Positions 47,338 to 59,875 of a stretch of 64,000 nt of DNA are shown piece after piece. The stretch covers positions 45,402,569 to 45,466,568 of the forward strand of contig NC_088776.1 in NCBI RefSeq assembly GCF_954871325.1, written 5' to 3'. Position 1 is the first letter of the stretch. Each line of letters begins with the position of its first letter. The notes under the pieces were generated by a model that was not told where the DNA came from, did no database searches, and was given only the letters and a program-made list of their open reading frames with translations. Made by a program: the position numbers and the translations under genes. This DNA comes from Gordionus sp. m RMFG-2023 (lineage: Eukaryota > Nematomorpha > Gordioida > Chordodea > Parachordodidae).

Positions 47338-48074
47338 AAATATAATGTTTCTATAATATTTTTTGTGCTATCATTTTTTAATGTCTTATATATTTTTATT
47401 TTACATAAAAAATATAATTATTCATATTTCCAACATTTAGATTTTTTATACTTTATATATAAATTTTAAAAGCTCAAAAAAATTTAAATTTCTATTATGG
47501 ATTATTTATTTTATAGTCATCATATCCTGGTTATATCCACTTAATATTTTATAATTCAGATTTATTTAAAGTATTTATATGCCGCCGGTTATATTCGTTT
47601 AATATTTTTTAAATCAAATTTATTTTTATATATCGGTTTATATATTTAATTTTTTATAATTCATATTAATTTAAATTTGTATATTAGAAATAGTTATTAG
47701 TCCTAATAAATTTATGCTTGATATTTTTAAATAACAATATTTTATTTTAAAAAATTTTAATTATCCCCCCCCCCCTTCCCCCACCAAATTCCTGCGTACG
47801 CTACTGTATTAATGTTATATAATATTTTAATTATTTATTTCAAATTTCATAATATATTTGTTTATTACTTTATAGATTTATAGATTTATATAAAAGTGAT
47901 TTAACAATAAAAATATTTTATATACTTGTAGAATTGCAATTAAATTGAATATAAAATATAACTGATCATTATAATATTCAAATGACATAAGTTACGGTAG
48001 AGTTAAATTATAGATGTTATACTAATAAAAAGTATATTAAAAATTAAAATCATTGGTATCTCTACAGAATACAA
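47338..48074. other. Non-coding A+T-rich sequence
   Basis: No gene seen. Contains the possible right terminus of the preceding hAT (a C-run at 47765, then TACGCTACTG). Confidence 0.45.
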
Positions 48075-48174
48075 AATTAGATATGATATCGGATCGGTAA
48101 TCGGCCGATATCAATTTAATATCGAGAATATCGGATCGGATCGGCCTCCAAAAAAGGGTATCGGTACACCCCTA
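48075..48174 (-). mobile_element. hAT terminus with CCGATCCGATA words
   Basis: Read on the minus strand from 48174, it begins TAGGGGTGTACCGATACCC and continues with GCCGATCCGATCCGATATTC, a widespread hAT-end pattern. Only this end was found. It may be an inserted fragment or the end of a deleted element. Confidence 0.6.
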
Positions 48175-48179
48175 CTAAC

Positions 48180-48705
48180 AAATATTGAAACCATAATATC
48201 AACCATATTATTTCCTAGATTAGAAGTGAATTTTTTGAACAATTACCTGTGTCATATAACATAGATACAACAAATCTATTACAAAAATTTAAGGGTATAT
48301 ATAATGAAAGTACAATATAATATCGAAATCGATACAACAACAGTTAATCCAATAGTAAAAACAAATATGCATAAAAGTTTTAAACAAAATTTCACCTCAT
48401 CAATATGTGAGGTTGATGAATTAAGAATCACGTCTAATAAGAGCCCGCTAGAATGGTGGAGATTGCATAGGAATCGTTTTCCCGTGTTGACGAAAATGGC
48501 AACTAATATATTGTCCATTCAGGGATCTTCTGCTTCATGTGAGCGGTTATTCTCAGGTACAAATATGATAATGATGAATAGAATGACTTTGAAGGAAGAA
48601 ACCATTAGAAAGACTTTAGGCTTGAAAAACTGGTTATTGTCAAATTCGGATCTAGCATATTATATTTTTTCTGTATTATATTTTGATGTTTATAAAATGA
48701 GATAG
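48180..48705 (+). pseudogene. hAT transposase C-terminal remnant
   Basis: The frame 48304-48705 carries the full dimerisation block: SPLEWWRLHRNRFPVLTKMA, then ILSIQGSSASCERLFSGTN, then LKEETIRKTLGLKNWL. This is the hATC domain (EWW...P.L...A...L.I..SSA.CERLFS...). The catalytic core upstream is missing. Confidence 0.82.
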
Positions 48706-49089
48706 TTGTACATTTTTAAAAAATTTTAATAAAATTTAAATATTAGATTGAAGAAACAATTTAGACGACAATATTAATCTTAACTTAATTAAAACATATT
48801 TTTTACCAGATAAATGTTTACTTTCATCCGTTTGCAGATAATACGTGGAGGCAGTTTTTAAATCTTTTATCATTCATCGGCGCGCCAAATTAGCCAAAGC
48901 CTCATGAATTGGCTTGTGAGGTGCTACATATTTTAAAAATGAATTTAACTTATAATTCGATATATAATTTTTAAATTTATTTGGACATTTTTACTTCTAA
49001 CATTGATAATATAGTTTAATTCATTCATTTCCTGTCCAGTCTCTATATAAATTTAAGTATTTATTATACTCTGAAATAGATTAAGAAAT
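48706..49089. other. Non-coding sequence
   Basis: A+T-rich; no gene or element recognised. Confidence 0.4.
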
Positions 49090-49570
49090 CGTCTTTACTC
49101 ACATCAGAGACATACATCATCAGTAATATTCTATCGATTTTGTTAAAACTTTGGAACGCTAATAAAATATAAAGTAAGAAATATAAATAAATTAGAAATT
49201 AATAGTTAAACTATAATTGTCGTAGATAAATATTATTTCGTAGAAATTGATAAGGAATAAAGAGATTCTTTTGGTATTGAATATGAATCCAGCGATGGAT
49301 TCTTTTGATAGGTGTAGTAATTACAGGTATACAAAGTATTTTTCTAGCTAAGTTATCGAATCTACGGAGTTTCAGTAGCTTTTCCCATAAAATGTCAGTG
49401 AATCCTTATAGTATAATAAACAATATATTCTTGCTCTAGATTGCTAGTGTTTTATTATAATCTTGGCTTGAAATGGAACGTTTATGAGATTTTATACCTA
49501 TACAATATGAATTGAATGTTTGTTCATCTTCAACTTGATCACTCTCTACATTTGTATCATGTTCTATAAG
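49090..49570 (-). pseudogene. Second hAT transposase C-terminal remnant
   Basis: The minus strand from about 49565 reads LIEHDTNVESDQVEDEQTFN, then after a stop KLLKLRRFDNLARKILCIPV, which fits the hATC pattern (YP.L..LARKIL.IP.TS..SER.FS) although the SER-F part is worn (TTPIKRI). It lies just inside the inner border of the right arm. Confidence 0.5.
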
Positions 49571-50702
49571 TTTTAAATATAGAATTAAAAATTACAAGGA
49601 TTCCCTAGTATAAAAATTAAGATATTCTGAATCAGTCATAAGATATAAAATTTGAGATCAAAAAGCCTAATGTTTAAAAAATATATATATTATAAAATAA
49701 ATTACTTGCAGTTTGAAATTGAAAACATGTAGTCAAGCTTTTTAAATTTTCTTTTAAACAAATCTTACTTTAAGATATATTGATTTGCAATATTTATTTC
49801 TATTTCCAGATGAAATAATTAACCTAAATTAATTGATGATCCATTTTGGGGGAAATAAATTCAACAGACTCTATGAATAAATTTAGTAATGCTAATAGTT
49901 CCTCAACATTCATATTTTAAAACAATAATTTAATAATAAATATAATTAAATAGCATTTTAAATTGAACACAATACTTCGGAATCCAGTCAACTTTTATTT
50001 TGGAAAATGCTCCTATTAATAATTGGCAACTGCAAAATCGTTGACCACTTAATTCAAACAAAGTGACAACGTAAAATATCTGAGCAAGATGTCAAAACAA
50101 AATATTGATATAAGATTGAATACAAAGAATAAGATACTATAAAGCATTTATTTAATATATGATAAGATTTTTTTTGTTCTTGCAATCTCGTGATATGACT
50201 GAATAAATGGGATCGATGGGAAAGGAAGGTTTAAAAACACTGATAGATTATTTGGAACCGTATAAGGTTGCAACTGATGCTCTTGAGGGCGACTGCAGGC
50301 CTACCAAAACGTTTTTATATGGTATGAAAATTAATATTTTAGAATTTATGCCAATTTTTTCTTTATTTATAAAAATTTTAGGTATTATCTTCTTCTATAG
50401 GAACATAATCAAATAAATATGGATATAATGGAGAGAAATAGCAAAGAAGTAATAGATTTAATAAAGAAAAGAGCTAAAAAGTTTATAATTAAAAAATTTG
50501 AAATTCATGGATAAATGAGGATGTTGTCGTCGGAAGAAATTAATGAAGTAAAAAAACATATTGAAAACATATTGGATTTGATTATAACATTGACTTGGAT
50601 GAAAATCTAATTTCACCCGTTTCCCCAAAAGCAAAGAGAATCCAATTAAAGGGTATCACTAAATTATAAAATTTAACTTAGCTACTTATTAAATGTAATG
50701 TT

Positions 50703-50792
50703 TGAAATAAATAGCATCCTCGTCAAATAGCATCCTCGTCAATAGTATCCTCGTCAATAGCATCCTCGTCAAATAGCATCCTCGTCAGAATT
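50703..50792. repeat. Minisatellite, right arm only
   Basis: Five units of AAATAGCATCCTCGTC type, 15-19 bp each. The left arm has a single unit at the matching place (near 15550), so this array grew after the duplication. Confidence 0.88.
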
Positions 50793-51220
50793 AAACTTCA
50801 ACAGATATGAGGATGAGGTTGTTGTGGAGAATATCGTACCTAATGCATAACAAAACATTTAAATGTTAAAATAAACCAGTTTTGATATGTATAATTATCA
50901 AAATTTTAAGCTGCATATTACATTTAATTTAAATTTTAAATTACTTTTTGAAATTTATTACTACTGGTTTCACTATTTAAAGATCTCGCTTGAGGAAGAG
51001 GATATACTTCAAACGTATATCCTACTTTGGTTGAAACGACAGAAAGAGATTTGCCAATATGAAGATTAGCAAGAAAAATATTCGAGGATTTATCATTTTA
51101 GGAAGTTTTTAGAACACAGAAGAACATGTATAAATCCAGAAAATGTAGATTCATCATTATTTTTGCATATAATATCAATTATATATATATCTTTTCAGAA
51201 ATATTTTATTTGATCAAATA

Positions 51221-52058
51221 ATTTTTTTTTTTTTTTTTTTTTTTTAAGGGTAAATTCTCTCTTTATTTCAATAGTTGCTGATATAATATGTTATCAAAAG
51301 TTTATAGCAAATAATAAATTTTTTTATATGGTAAAATTAATAAAGGTAAAAAAATATAAAAATATAATTTGCGAAAGGGTAAGGGATAAAAGAATGGAAA
51401 CTAGGAAAGAGAAGGGAGAAAGAGAGCATAGACATAGGAGATTATTCAATGGAAGAGAAACTTAGGTAGTTAGAGCGAATAATGGCGGTAGCAAGTCTTT
51501 GTCGTAAAAAAAGGGACTCTTTAGGCTGATCGGTTTTTTCCCGAATCCGTTTGCCTAATTCTTTAAAAAAACTTAGAGCTTTGCTACCGAAGGTGGTAAG
51601 AGTAGAGCAGGCGATAGGTATGAATAAGAAAGAGGGGTCTATGGAACTATATTTGATAGTTTTACGAGTTTCTGCTAGAGCGAGGGCATCGACGTTGTGG
51701 TTGGATGGTGCATTTGGGTCAATGCAGGTGAAGTCCCAGACTAGTAGCTGGCCCCTTGACCAAGGAATCAAGGACATTCCATCAGGACGTTTTCCGTCGG
51801 ATCTAAAAATGCCGGTCGGTTCAAGTCTTGATGGAATGCCTGCGGATTTGAGAGCGCGCAATATGATGTCATTGCAATTGGTGTGCCGTGGAAAACGGCC
51901 TCGGCAAAAGCGGCAATGGAGGCAATGTCTGCCCTTGCGATCGACGCTGGTTTCGCAATGTTTGCATTAGTACGGTAAAACAATTTCGCAATTGAGCCGT
52001 AATCCAATGGCAAATCTTAGCTCGTCAGCGGTCAGCAACAAGTCGAGGTTGTTGGAAT
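51221..52058 (-). mobile_element. 5'-truncated R2-like LINE, right arm only
   Basis: A poly-T run (51221-51245) marks the 3' end. The minus strand from 52050 reads LLLTADELRFAIGLRLNCEI, one in-frame TAA, CKHCETSVDRKGRHCLHCRF (zinc module), then ALKSAGIPSRLEPTGIFRSD, KRPDGMSLIPW and LLVWDFTCIDPNAPS (endonuclease), and ends LRQRLATAIIRSNYLSF. Only the endonuclease end is present. AATAA lies at both edges as a short duplication. The left arm shows the empty site near 15115. The protein is clearly diverged from the 16977 copy, so at least two lineages of the family were active. Confidence 0.88.
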
Positions 52059-53050
52059 AAATTATCCATATTTTAAATTGAATATATTTTTGTGCCTAAT
52101 ATAGTAATTTCCAATTTTAAAACTTTTTCTAGAGGTGTAATGCTGAAATTTTTTATTAGATGCTTAAAAAATTGAAAGAATGGCTATAATTAAATTTTAT
52201 AATAGCGGGTTTGGGTTAAAAAATTTATATAAATAATGGGCGGGCAGGTAAACAATTTTAGACTAAAGGGCGGGCGGGAGGGTTTTTTGAAAACTATGGG
52301 GGGCGGGTGGTGTGCGGGTTATAATTTTTTAAAACATTGGGCGGGCTTATGGTCCAAAAATCCGCCCAATGCAAACCTTTAATCGTATTTTTGGAAAATA
52401 CTGCCATAATATGCTCTTTTACAAATAAAAAAGTGATGAGGATAAATAAAATCACAATATTTTAGTTTATGATTTTATTCATTTTTAATGTGCGTTACTC
52501 ATTTATGAATAAAATTTAATAATGTATATATGCTTTTAGTGTTCATTGCGAAAAGTTATCAAATAAGTTTAGGCAGGCATATAGTGTTTTTTAAGGGGCC
52601 GCCAAATTATTTTTTGCCCTGGACCACCAAGTCTCAGGTTGGCGTGGGGTGGAGAGTAACATTAATGACAAAACTAAAATTTGAACAGACTAATTGTGAT
52701 AATTGCAACTATATATATTTGATAATCTCAAATTTTTTTATTTATTCAAAAATACATTGCATAATTTTATGGAAGTTGGGCTAGCCTGGCTGAGGAGAGA
52801 TGTGCCATATGAGAACACTTAATATTTTATATTTGAGCAAAAGGTATTTTTTAATAGACCAGAATCAAATTTTTTGACTGTTTAGTATATGATGTAATTA
52901 TGAGTGCTTAGAAAGAACGCTATTGATTATTGTGATTGATAAAAAATTTAGATGTTACATGTTACATTAATAATTCAGCTACAATCAATTAGATTTAATT
53001 ATTTTTCAGTAAAAATTATTTTTAGCATATAATATGAATAATATATATAC

Positions 53051-54005
53051 TTGATTAAACTATGTCCTAATCTCAAAACAGCAGCAGCAAACGAATAAGC
53101 AACATCTATATTTTCATTATAACCTGAAAAATATCCTGTATCTGCCAATTCTAATTTATGTTTTTGAATTTCTATCGGTCCAAGCAAGATGAATAGCCAT
53201 TCCTTATAAGTGATATGTTGAAAAATTGCTCCAAGAATTTTTCTTGTTGTTTGAACTTTTTAGTTATTAACCTAGGATTTGGTAATGCTTCTCGATTTTT
53301 AGCAATTCGAGGATTATTAAGTCCTTAATAAAAAATCAGATTATTTTAGAAATAGGTAGTCTAGTTATGTAGGACTAAATTTTATTTTATGTTAAAACAA
53401 AATCTATATAACCATCGCCATAATCGGGCTCAATAAGTCCTTTGTGGGGCATATTTGACATTCCCCAATGTTTAGTCTTTATATTATTGCAGAATCCATC
53501 CAATTCCCGTTCATATTTATTACATGTGTGAATTCGCAGATGTTTTTCAATTTTACATTTTCGAGCTAAAGTCGTACTAGATATATTAAGGGATAATAAA
53601 TAGGGCCCTATCTCATATTTATTTAGTTTCCCTCTAAATTAAAGTAAAAATTATGAGAAAGAAACAAATATTATTTACTTAAGAAGGGCTTTCATATGGT
53701 TTGCAACAAAAGAATATTCTAGAGCAATCTCTCCATATATAGTAAATGGTGTCAGAGGGTATGTGAATTCTCTAATTGTTAAATCTCTGATACCTTGTTG
53801 CATAAAAAGGGAAATGGGAGTATAATATTAAAAAAATACTTTTATCGTATACCAAACTAGTAAAATGATCTCGTATCAGATTATTGAACGATGCCCCTTT
53901 GGCTATAGCTTCATCAATATCGGATGGGTTTAGATGGACACAAAATGTAACCGATTTTAAACATAATAACACTATAAATAATTTGTGGTAATGCTGACTA
54001 ACCAT
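53051..54005 (-). pseudogene. Broken antisense copy of peroxidase exons 1-9
   Basis: Exon 1 (53840-54005), exon 2 (53679-53793) and exon 3 (53413-53633) keep their lengths, splice sites and open frames (MVSQHYHK start in place of MVGPHCHK). Exon 4 is cut after LITKK and fused at 53255/53256 to the third base of the exon 9 sequence. This removes about 1,016 bp with exons 5-8 and the distal histidine, and puts exon 9 out of frame. Exon 9 (53051-53255) also has a small in-frame deletion (IDVAYSF for IDATIANSF). No exons 10-15 follow, because the arm ends at 49970. It cannot make a peroxidase, but could make antisense or short secreted products. Confidence 0.93.
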
Positions 54006-57000
54006 GTCAATAAATCAAATAGAAAAACAGTACAATCGTATAATAACGTGCAATATTTGACCAATTTTTTTATATTTTTTTATATTTTATTATCAAATAT
54101 TATTTATGGCCTTTGAAATTTATTTTACTAAAAGCCAATTTATGACACTTTTTATATCTAGATAACTAACATTATTATATGACGAAATAGAATTCTCTAA
54201 AATTTCGAAATAGGTTTTCCTGTTCTAATTTGTGAAAAGTGGGGTTCTGATTTCTAAATTTGACACGGTTGAGAGGGTTCCTGTTCTAAACTATATTAAA
54301 GCAATCAAAATAAAATTCAAAATATTTAAACAATAAAAGAACCCTTTAAAATTAACATACATTATAAACGATATAATATTGATTACTCACACTTTTGTTA
54401 GAACCGGTTTCTGAAAATTTAAAAATGAGTTTTGGTTTTTATAAATCATACTGATAATATATAATTTTTTATTTGATTAAAATGTTTTTTGAGCATACCA
54501 AAATTTTGAAAGAGGATCTTTTATAATGCTTAGATGCTAAATGTTAAGTGCCAGCAAAGCAATGCCTCATTAAAATCTAAGTAATACACTAAATTTGAAT
54601 TGAATGATATAATTTATTTTAATTGAATATGGCCCTAATGAGTCTATATTTTCATATAAATTGGGATATTAAAACTTTTGGTTCTAAAAAGTTTATTCGA
54701 ATAATAGAAAATATTATGGAAAGGAAAAAATTATTTGGAAAGTTTTTTTTTCTAGATATCGATTTATTAGAGAGATAGAGATAATTTAAAAAAAAATCGT
54801 ATAAAAAATAGTTTACAGTGCTGGTTAGTGGGTTCTGATAATTAAACGATACCTAGTCTGACTACTTAATTCTATCCAGGGATCTATTACAAGGGGAAGG
54901 GGATAGATCATCATTGAAATTGATAAGGTGTAAAATAAAAGTTTAGAGGCCATTTTGAAAAGTCATTAAAATATAATACAAATAATTAAATTTAATTTTT
55001 CTTATTCCGTTATAATTATTTTTCCTGATTTCCTAAGTGTTATTTATAATTGTGACGTTTACTAGTTTTCCTTTTTAAATATTTTTTAGAAAGTTTTTGT
55101 CACTGTCTCTTCTTTATGTTCAGCAACTCGATATAAATAATATATGAGAATCTTGTGACATTTTAGCCAAAAAATAACAGAACTAGTTAATTTTTTGGAA
55201 TACTTTTCAAGTTATTTTAAAAAATTTACACATATATTCACTATCTTTATATGATGATTTTCCAAATTTAAAATTACTGCTTAATAAATATAATGTCTCA
55301 TCTAAGGCTCCTGAGCAAAGCTTTCCTTAGTCTTGTTTTGAAGAAAAACTGGCACATCTTTTTGACACCAACTTTGAAAATATTTTTTTGTCAATAAAAT
55401 AAAATAAATATTTATTTCGCTCTAACCAAATTTCTATGAAAAATAAATATTATATATTTTTTCGGAGCAAAATAAATATTTATCATGCAATTTTTTTAAT
55501 TAAATTTTATTTATTTTTCTTCTTAATTTCTCGAATTAAAATTTTCAAATGACAGAATTATTTTGTATAATAAAAAGATTGACAAAACAAAAAAATAACA
55601 TATTTTAAACAGACTAATATAAATGACTAACTATTTATACGATAGATAAGAGGCTGCATGGAGCCATGGATAAGAAATTTGAACGCCAAATTTCTAAGCA
55701 AATGTTCTAGCGAATAATAAAATATTTATTAAGATCGCCCATGTGATGGTAATTTTTCTTTGAATATCCTACAGGAAAGAAAGAGCTTTGTGGATTATAT
55801 AAAAAAGGCTTTACATAAAAATTTTCTAAAGTAACTTTCAATGTAACTAGTTACTTTTTAAATATAACCGTAATAAGCTACAACTGATTTTAGAAAATAT
55901 AGCTAATGACTGTAACCAGTTACTTTTTAAGAACGTAACTTGTAATTATTAACTTTAAAAAGTAACTTTAAACAATACTAATAATAAGGGATAATTACTT
56001 ACATACTATATTTTTTAAAGAAAAAGGAATAAATTATTTAAAATCATAGAGCTATATTTAATAGCAACCCCCTCCCCCCTTCCAAAATGATATGATATTA
56101 AACTAGTAATTAGTTTTAAAATTTTTAATAGAATTAATTTTTCATATAGACGAAATGTGCAAATTTTCAAAAAAATCCTATTGTCCCAGCTAGTGTTGTT
56201 AAACAGTTCGATTTGAGCCGATTTTTAAAAACTAACTCAATATTTTATTCAGAATAATGTTACGCAAGCATGAAGATTTTGCTCATAGATGGCACAAAGG
56301 TCTAGACATAAATTAGCAAAATTTCGAGGCTTAGACAACATTTTTCTGGCTAAAATATTGAGCCGTTTTTAAAAATCGGCTCAAAACGAGCCGTTTAATA
56401 ACACTTCCAGCCCTCTTATAAGCAAAAATTCTTGATTATATCCCTGAAAATTTTTTAAAGTATCTAATGGACTTCACCATAGAACTTTCATATATAAATG
56501 ATAAGATTACTATAACTTGGTTAATTAATTTGGGCTCTCGATAATATGATCCCATAAGATCATCCAATTAGGCAAAAAATCAGAAGTTACAGTAATAAAA
56601 GTTTTTTTGAATTTGTATAAATTATTACAATTAAAAAAATAAGTATGAAGATATTTTTTGATAAATATTAAAAATACTATACTATAAATTTTATTACCTT
56701 TTTCTCAAAGGAAGTTAGAATCACTCTATAAAAAGGTATCAGAAATCTAAAATTTTAGCATATTCAAAACTAAATAAGAGACGAAAATAAAAATTTTAGT
56801 TATTTGCAAAATATATTTTTTTTATGAAATACTTTTACGACATTTTTTTTAAATAAAAAATTAATATAAATGTCCTAAAGGTGCTATGTTGAGAAATATA
56901 ATGAATTCATAAAAAAAATCAAATAATCTATAAAATTATTTACTATATTTTTTTATAAAAATGTAACCTTTTTTCCGTATAAATTTTGTAACAAAGGGAT

Positions 57001-58845
57001 ATAAAAGCTAATTACAGGATATAGCCATGAAAGAGAAATATGCAGATTTCATATTTTGTAAATGTTATTGGAGACAGGCACTCGGATGGGGGTGGGCTAT
57101 GATGCAATATCGTTATTGAAATTGAAGGGGGGGGTTGTGAAAACTCGGGAAGTTTGGTATGGAGAGAAATGCATTTACTGGGTAGAAGGTATGCTAATTG
57201 ATTTCCTTTTTTTTCTAACTTTTATCTGGATTTTCTTTCTTATATTCCTAATTTATTTAGATTAGAGACCTATAAAATCTAAAATTTTGACCTGAAGTCT
57301 GGGGGCAAAATTTTTTTAAAGGCCCTGCCCATGGCCCTTTGGAGCCCATACCCCATAGATAAAGAACTCAAATTCAAAATATTTATTATATCTCTATTTT
57401 AATGTTATGCATTAAATTTAAATATTCCTTAAATACTTTGGTGATGTGTTTTATTCTATATTGCAAAATTCTAAGAAATTGGATATTGAACATTTCCTTA
57501 TGATCTTTTAAAAAATTTTTTTAGTTTTTTTATAATTGTTATATTATGTTAAAAAGGATAGGAAGGAATGTAATATTAATATTTTTCGTGTTGATGTTAC
57601 CGCCAGCCTCTTTCTATTTGGTACATATAATCAGTGATATATCAATAAGTCGCCTTCTAATTGCGTACAATTTTATTCAATTTACATTATTTCTTAAAAT
57701 ATGCTAAAATTTAATAAATTTTATGATAAAATTTACCTATATTTTCATTTTCGAGAAGGGTTGGGTCGAGAATATAGGATTAATTTTATATTCGGGTTGG
57801 GTTTAATAAAAATTTTCAGATTAGTTTGGGTCTAAAAACCCACTTCTTCCTACAGTTCGGGTAGAAAAATTTTTTCCCACATCTCTAACAGGGGGTAATA
57901 TAGTTTGGCTGGGTGTAGAAGTGCCTGGTAGAATAATTATTTTAAAAAAAACAAAAGCAATGCATTGTTATTAAAATACAAGAATTCATCTTAAATAAAA
58001 TATTAATTAAGGGTTCTCTGATGGCTAATTTGCAGCTTACTACTAACCCAGAAGGGGAGGGAGAGTTCAACAAGGTAAAATAATGATAGTATCAGATGTT
58101 ACAAAGAAATAAAATTTACATCTTGTTGTTACATAATTTTAAAAGTAGCAAATAATATATACCTAAGGTTAAAAAAGACAGAATATTTGGAGTCATGATA
58201 CTAGAAACCAGGATTGACAAGGAGCCAAGTGAAAGGCATATAAGATAGTTTCAAATATTTTGAAATACCACATAGGTGATTTAGATAAGGAAATAAGGAA
58301 TGAATAGCCAATGGATAAAACGGCGAGATATGAGTGTGATAATTAATATTATTAAATTGGAAAAGTAAATTATATAAATCCAACCTTTAATAATATCCAT
58401 TTCAAATAGTAGTTAAATTTTAAACAAACTTTAGATTTTAAGTGTTATCCGAATAAAAATTTGTTGTTTATTTTGAGAGTTTAAAGAAAGCTGGGGCTAG
58501 ATGACAAGGAATTTGTTCTTTTGCTCTATTTTGTTCTTAATCATAAGCTAAACAAATATTTAAAATCTATCTATGAATTATAATAATTTCCGAAATATCT
58601 ACCTATCATAATATAGAATGCTCTAAATTTGTTAGTGGTGACAAATTTCAAGATTTATGCCCTGGGTAATACAGTCAATATAATTTGTGATTGAATAGAA
58701 CTATTTAAAAAAATATATATGCTAGGGGAGAGAGTACGATGCTATTAATCATTATGTAAATTAAAAGACAAAGTTAAAATTATTAAAACAATTTTAATAA
58801 TTATTAAAACAATTTTAATAATATGAGTTAAATGAATAATTCAAG
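54006..58845. other. Non-coding right-arm sequence
   Basis: Mirror of 4477-9611 with the same MITE pieces (about 55830-55990, 56194-56410, 57270-57880) and C-rich tracts. The frame at 57062-57265 is a by-product of the mirrored C-rich tract. No gene seen. Confidence 0.6.
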
Positions 58846-59512
58846 AGGTGTAATGTTTAGAACATAATTTTTAATCTTTGATATTGGCATAGATGATAAT
58901 CTTTATTGCCCCATTTTGTTTCTTGTAAGATTAAATTCCTTTAAGTGCACTATGTAGTAAGTATTATTTTTATAAGTATGATTATATTATATTATGTTTT
59001 ATGTTAAAGTCCTGCGATAAGATTTTATAATATCGGCAAGGAATATATGTTTATTTTCGTCTGATTATTTTGAAATATTAGTTAAAATACTTATTATATA
59101 ATTGCATTTTTTTCTATGAAATTTAAGGATAGGGGGCATAATGTTTATTATATTGATTTTATTATTATTATCAGCATATATAAGTTTTAACTCTCAAATT
59201 ATTTAGGCAGTTATTATTTTTTTAAATTCGTGATTGGTAACTCTATTCAAATATTTTCGTACCCATATTGATCAAAGTTATAAATTACCACCCTTTTTAC
59301 TTATAATAATAATCATTATCATAAATATTAAACTTTTCATAATGTTCATACAAAATATTTAAAGGAAAATGTTTTATAATAAATATTAAGTCATTCATAT
59401 TTTCAATCAAAGTATGGATCGATATTTAAAAAAGAGTCCTATTAAGATTTATAAGACATTAAAGATTTATTCAATATTAACATTATATATTAACACAAAT
59501 AATTTAAACGGC

Positions 59513-59875
59513 TCAAATACCCTTATTTTCCATTTCTATATCCGAATCAATTTTAAAATTTGGAAAATGTTCATCACTGTGTAGACTGGGCCAATCCTTC
59601 CTAATATATTTTCGATTTGTTAAATGACTTGAGCTTTCAGGCGTTTGTGATTCCTCAATTGGCGTAAAACGATCTTTCTGATACTTTGGGGCATATATGT
59701 TAGGTAACTTTATGCACACGGATATAGGTTTTGCATGTTCATCGTGTATTGACTTAGCTTTATTTTCATCTTTTTGCTCTTGTTCCAATCGATATTTGTA
59801 CCAACATGCTAGAATAGTCGAAGATATGCCCAATATTGTTAAGGGAAGGATGAAGGCTATACACTTAACAATCAT
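59513..59875 (-). CDS. Small single-pass membrane protein, unrecognised
   Basis: 120 residues from an ATG. A hydrophobic segment at about residues 4-24 (CIAFILPLTILGISSTILAC) is followed by a Lys/Glu-rich stretch (KYRLEQEQKDENK) and a polar, Pro/Ser-rich tail that ends DSDIEMENKGI. The plan fits a type I or III single-pass protein with its tail in the cytosol. Codon use and composition differ from filler frames. It lies in the 1.07-kb block that the left arm has lost, while its upstream flank (beyond 59930) is still present in both arms. No intron is evident. The family is unknown. Confidence 0.55.
   Translation of the reverse strand: MIVKCIAFILPLTILGISSTILACWYKYRLEQEQKDENKAKSIHDEHAKPISVCIKLPNIYAPKYQKDRFTPIEESQTPESSSHLTNRKYIRKDWPSLHSDEHFPNFKIDSDIEMENKGI

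Larger units (their letters stand above)
49970..52377 (+). mobile_element. Right-arm copy of the hAT element, truncated
   Basis: Mirror copy of 14801-16360: the outer end reads TCCGCCCAATGCAAACC at 52361-52377, and the transposase block [19 protein letters not shown] lies at 50240-50300. It stops at 49970, where the left copy continues into [14 protein letters not shown], so the duplication or a later break removed its 5' part. A LINE (51221-52058) is inserted in it. Confidence 0.82.

Noticed and set aside
57062-57265. 67-residue frame with a GGG-rich start
   Set aside because: Produced by the mirrored C-rich tract; no counterpart frame on the left arm.
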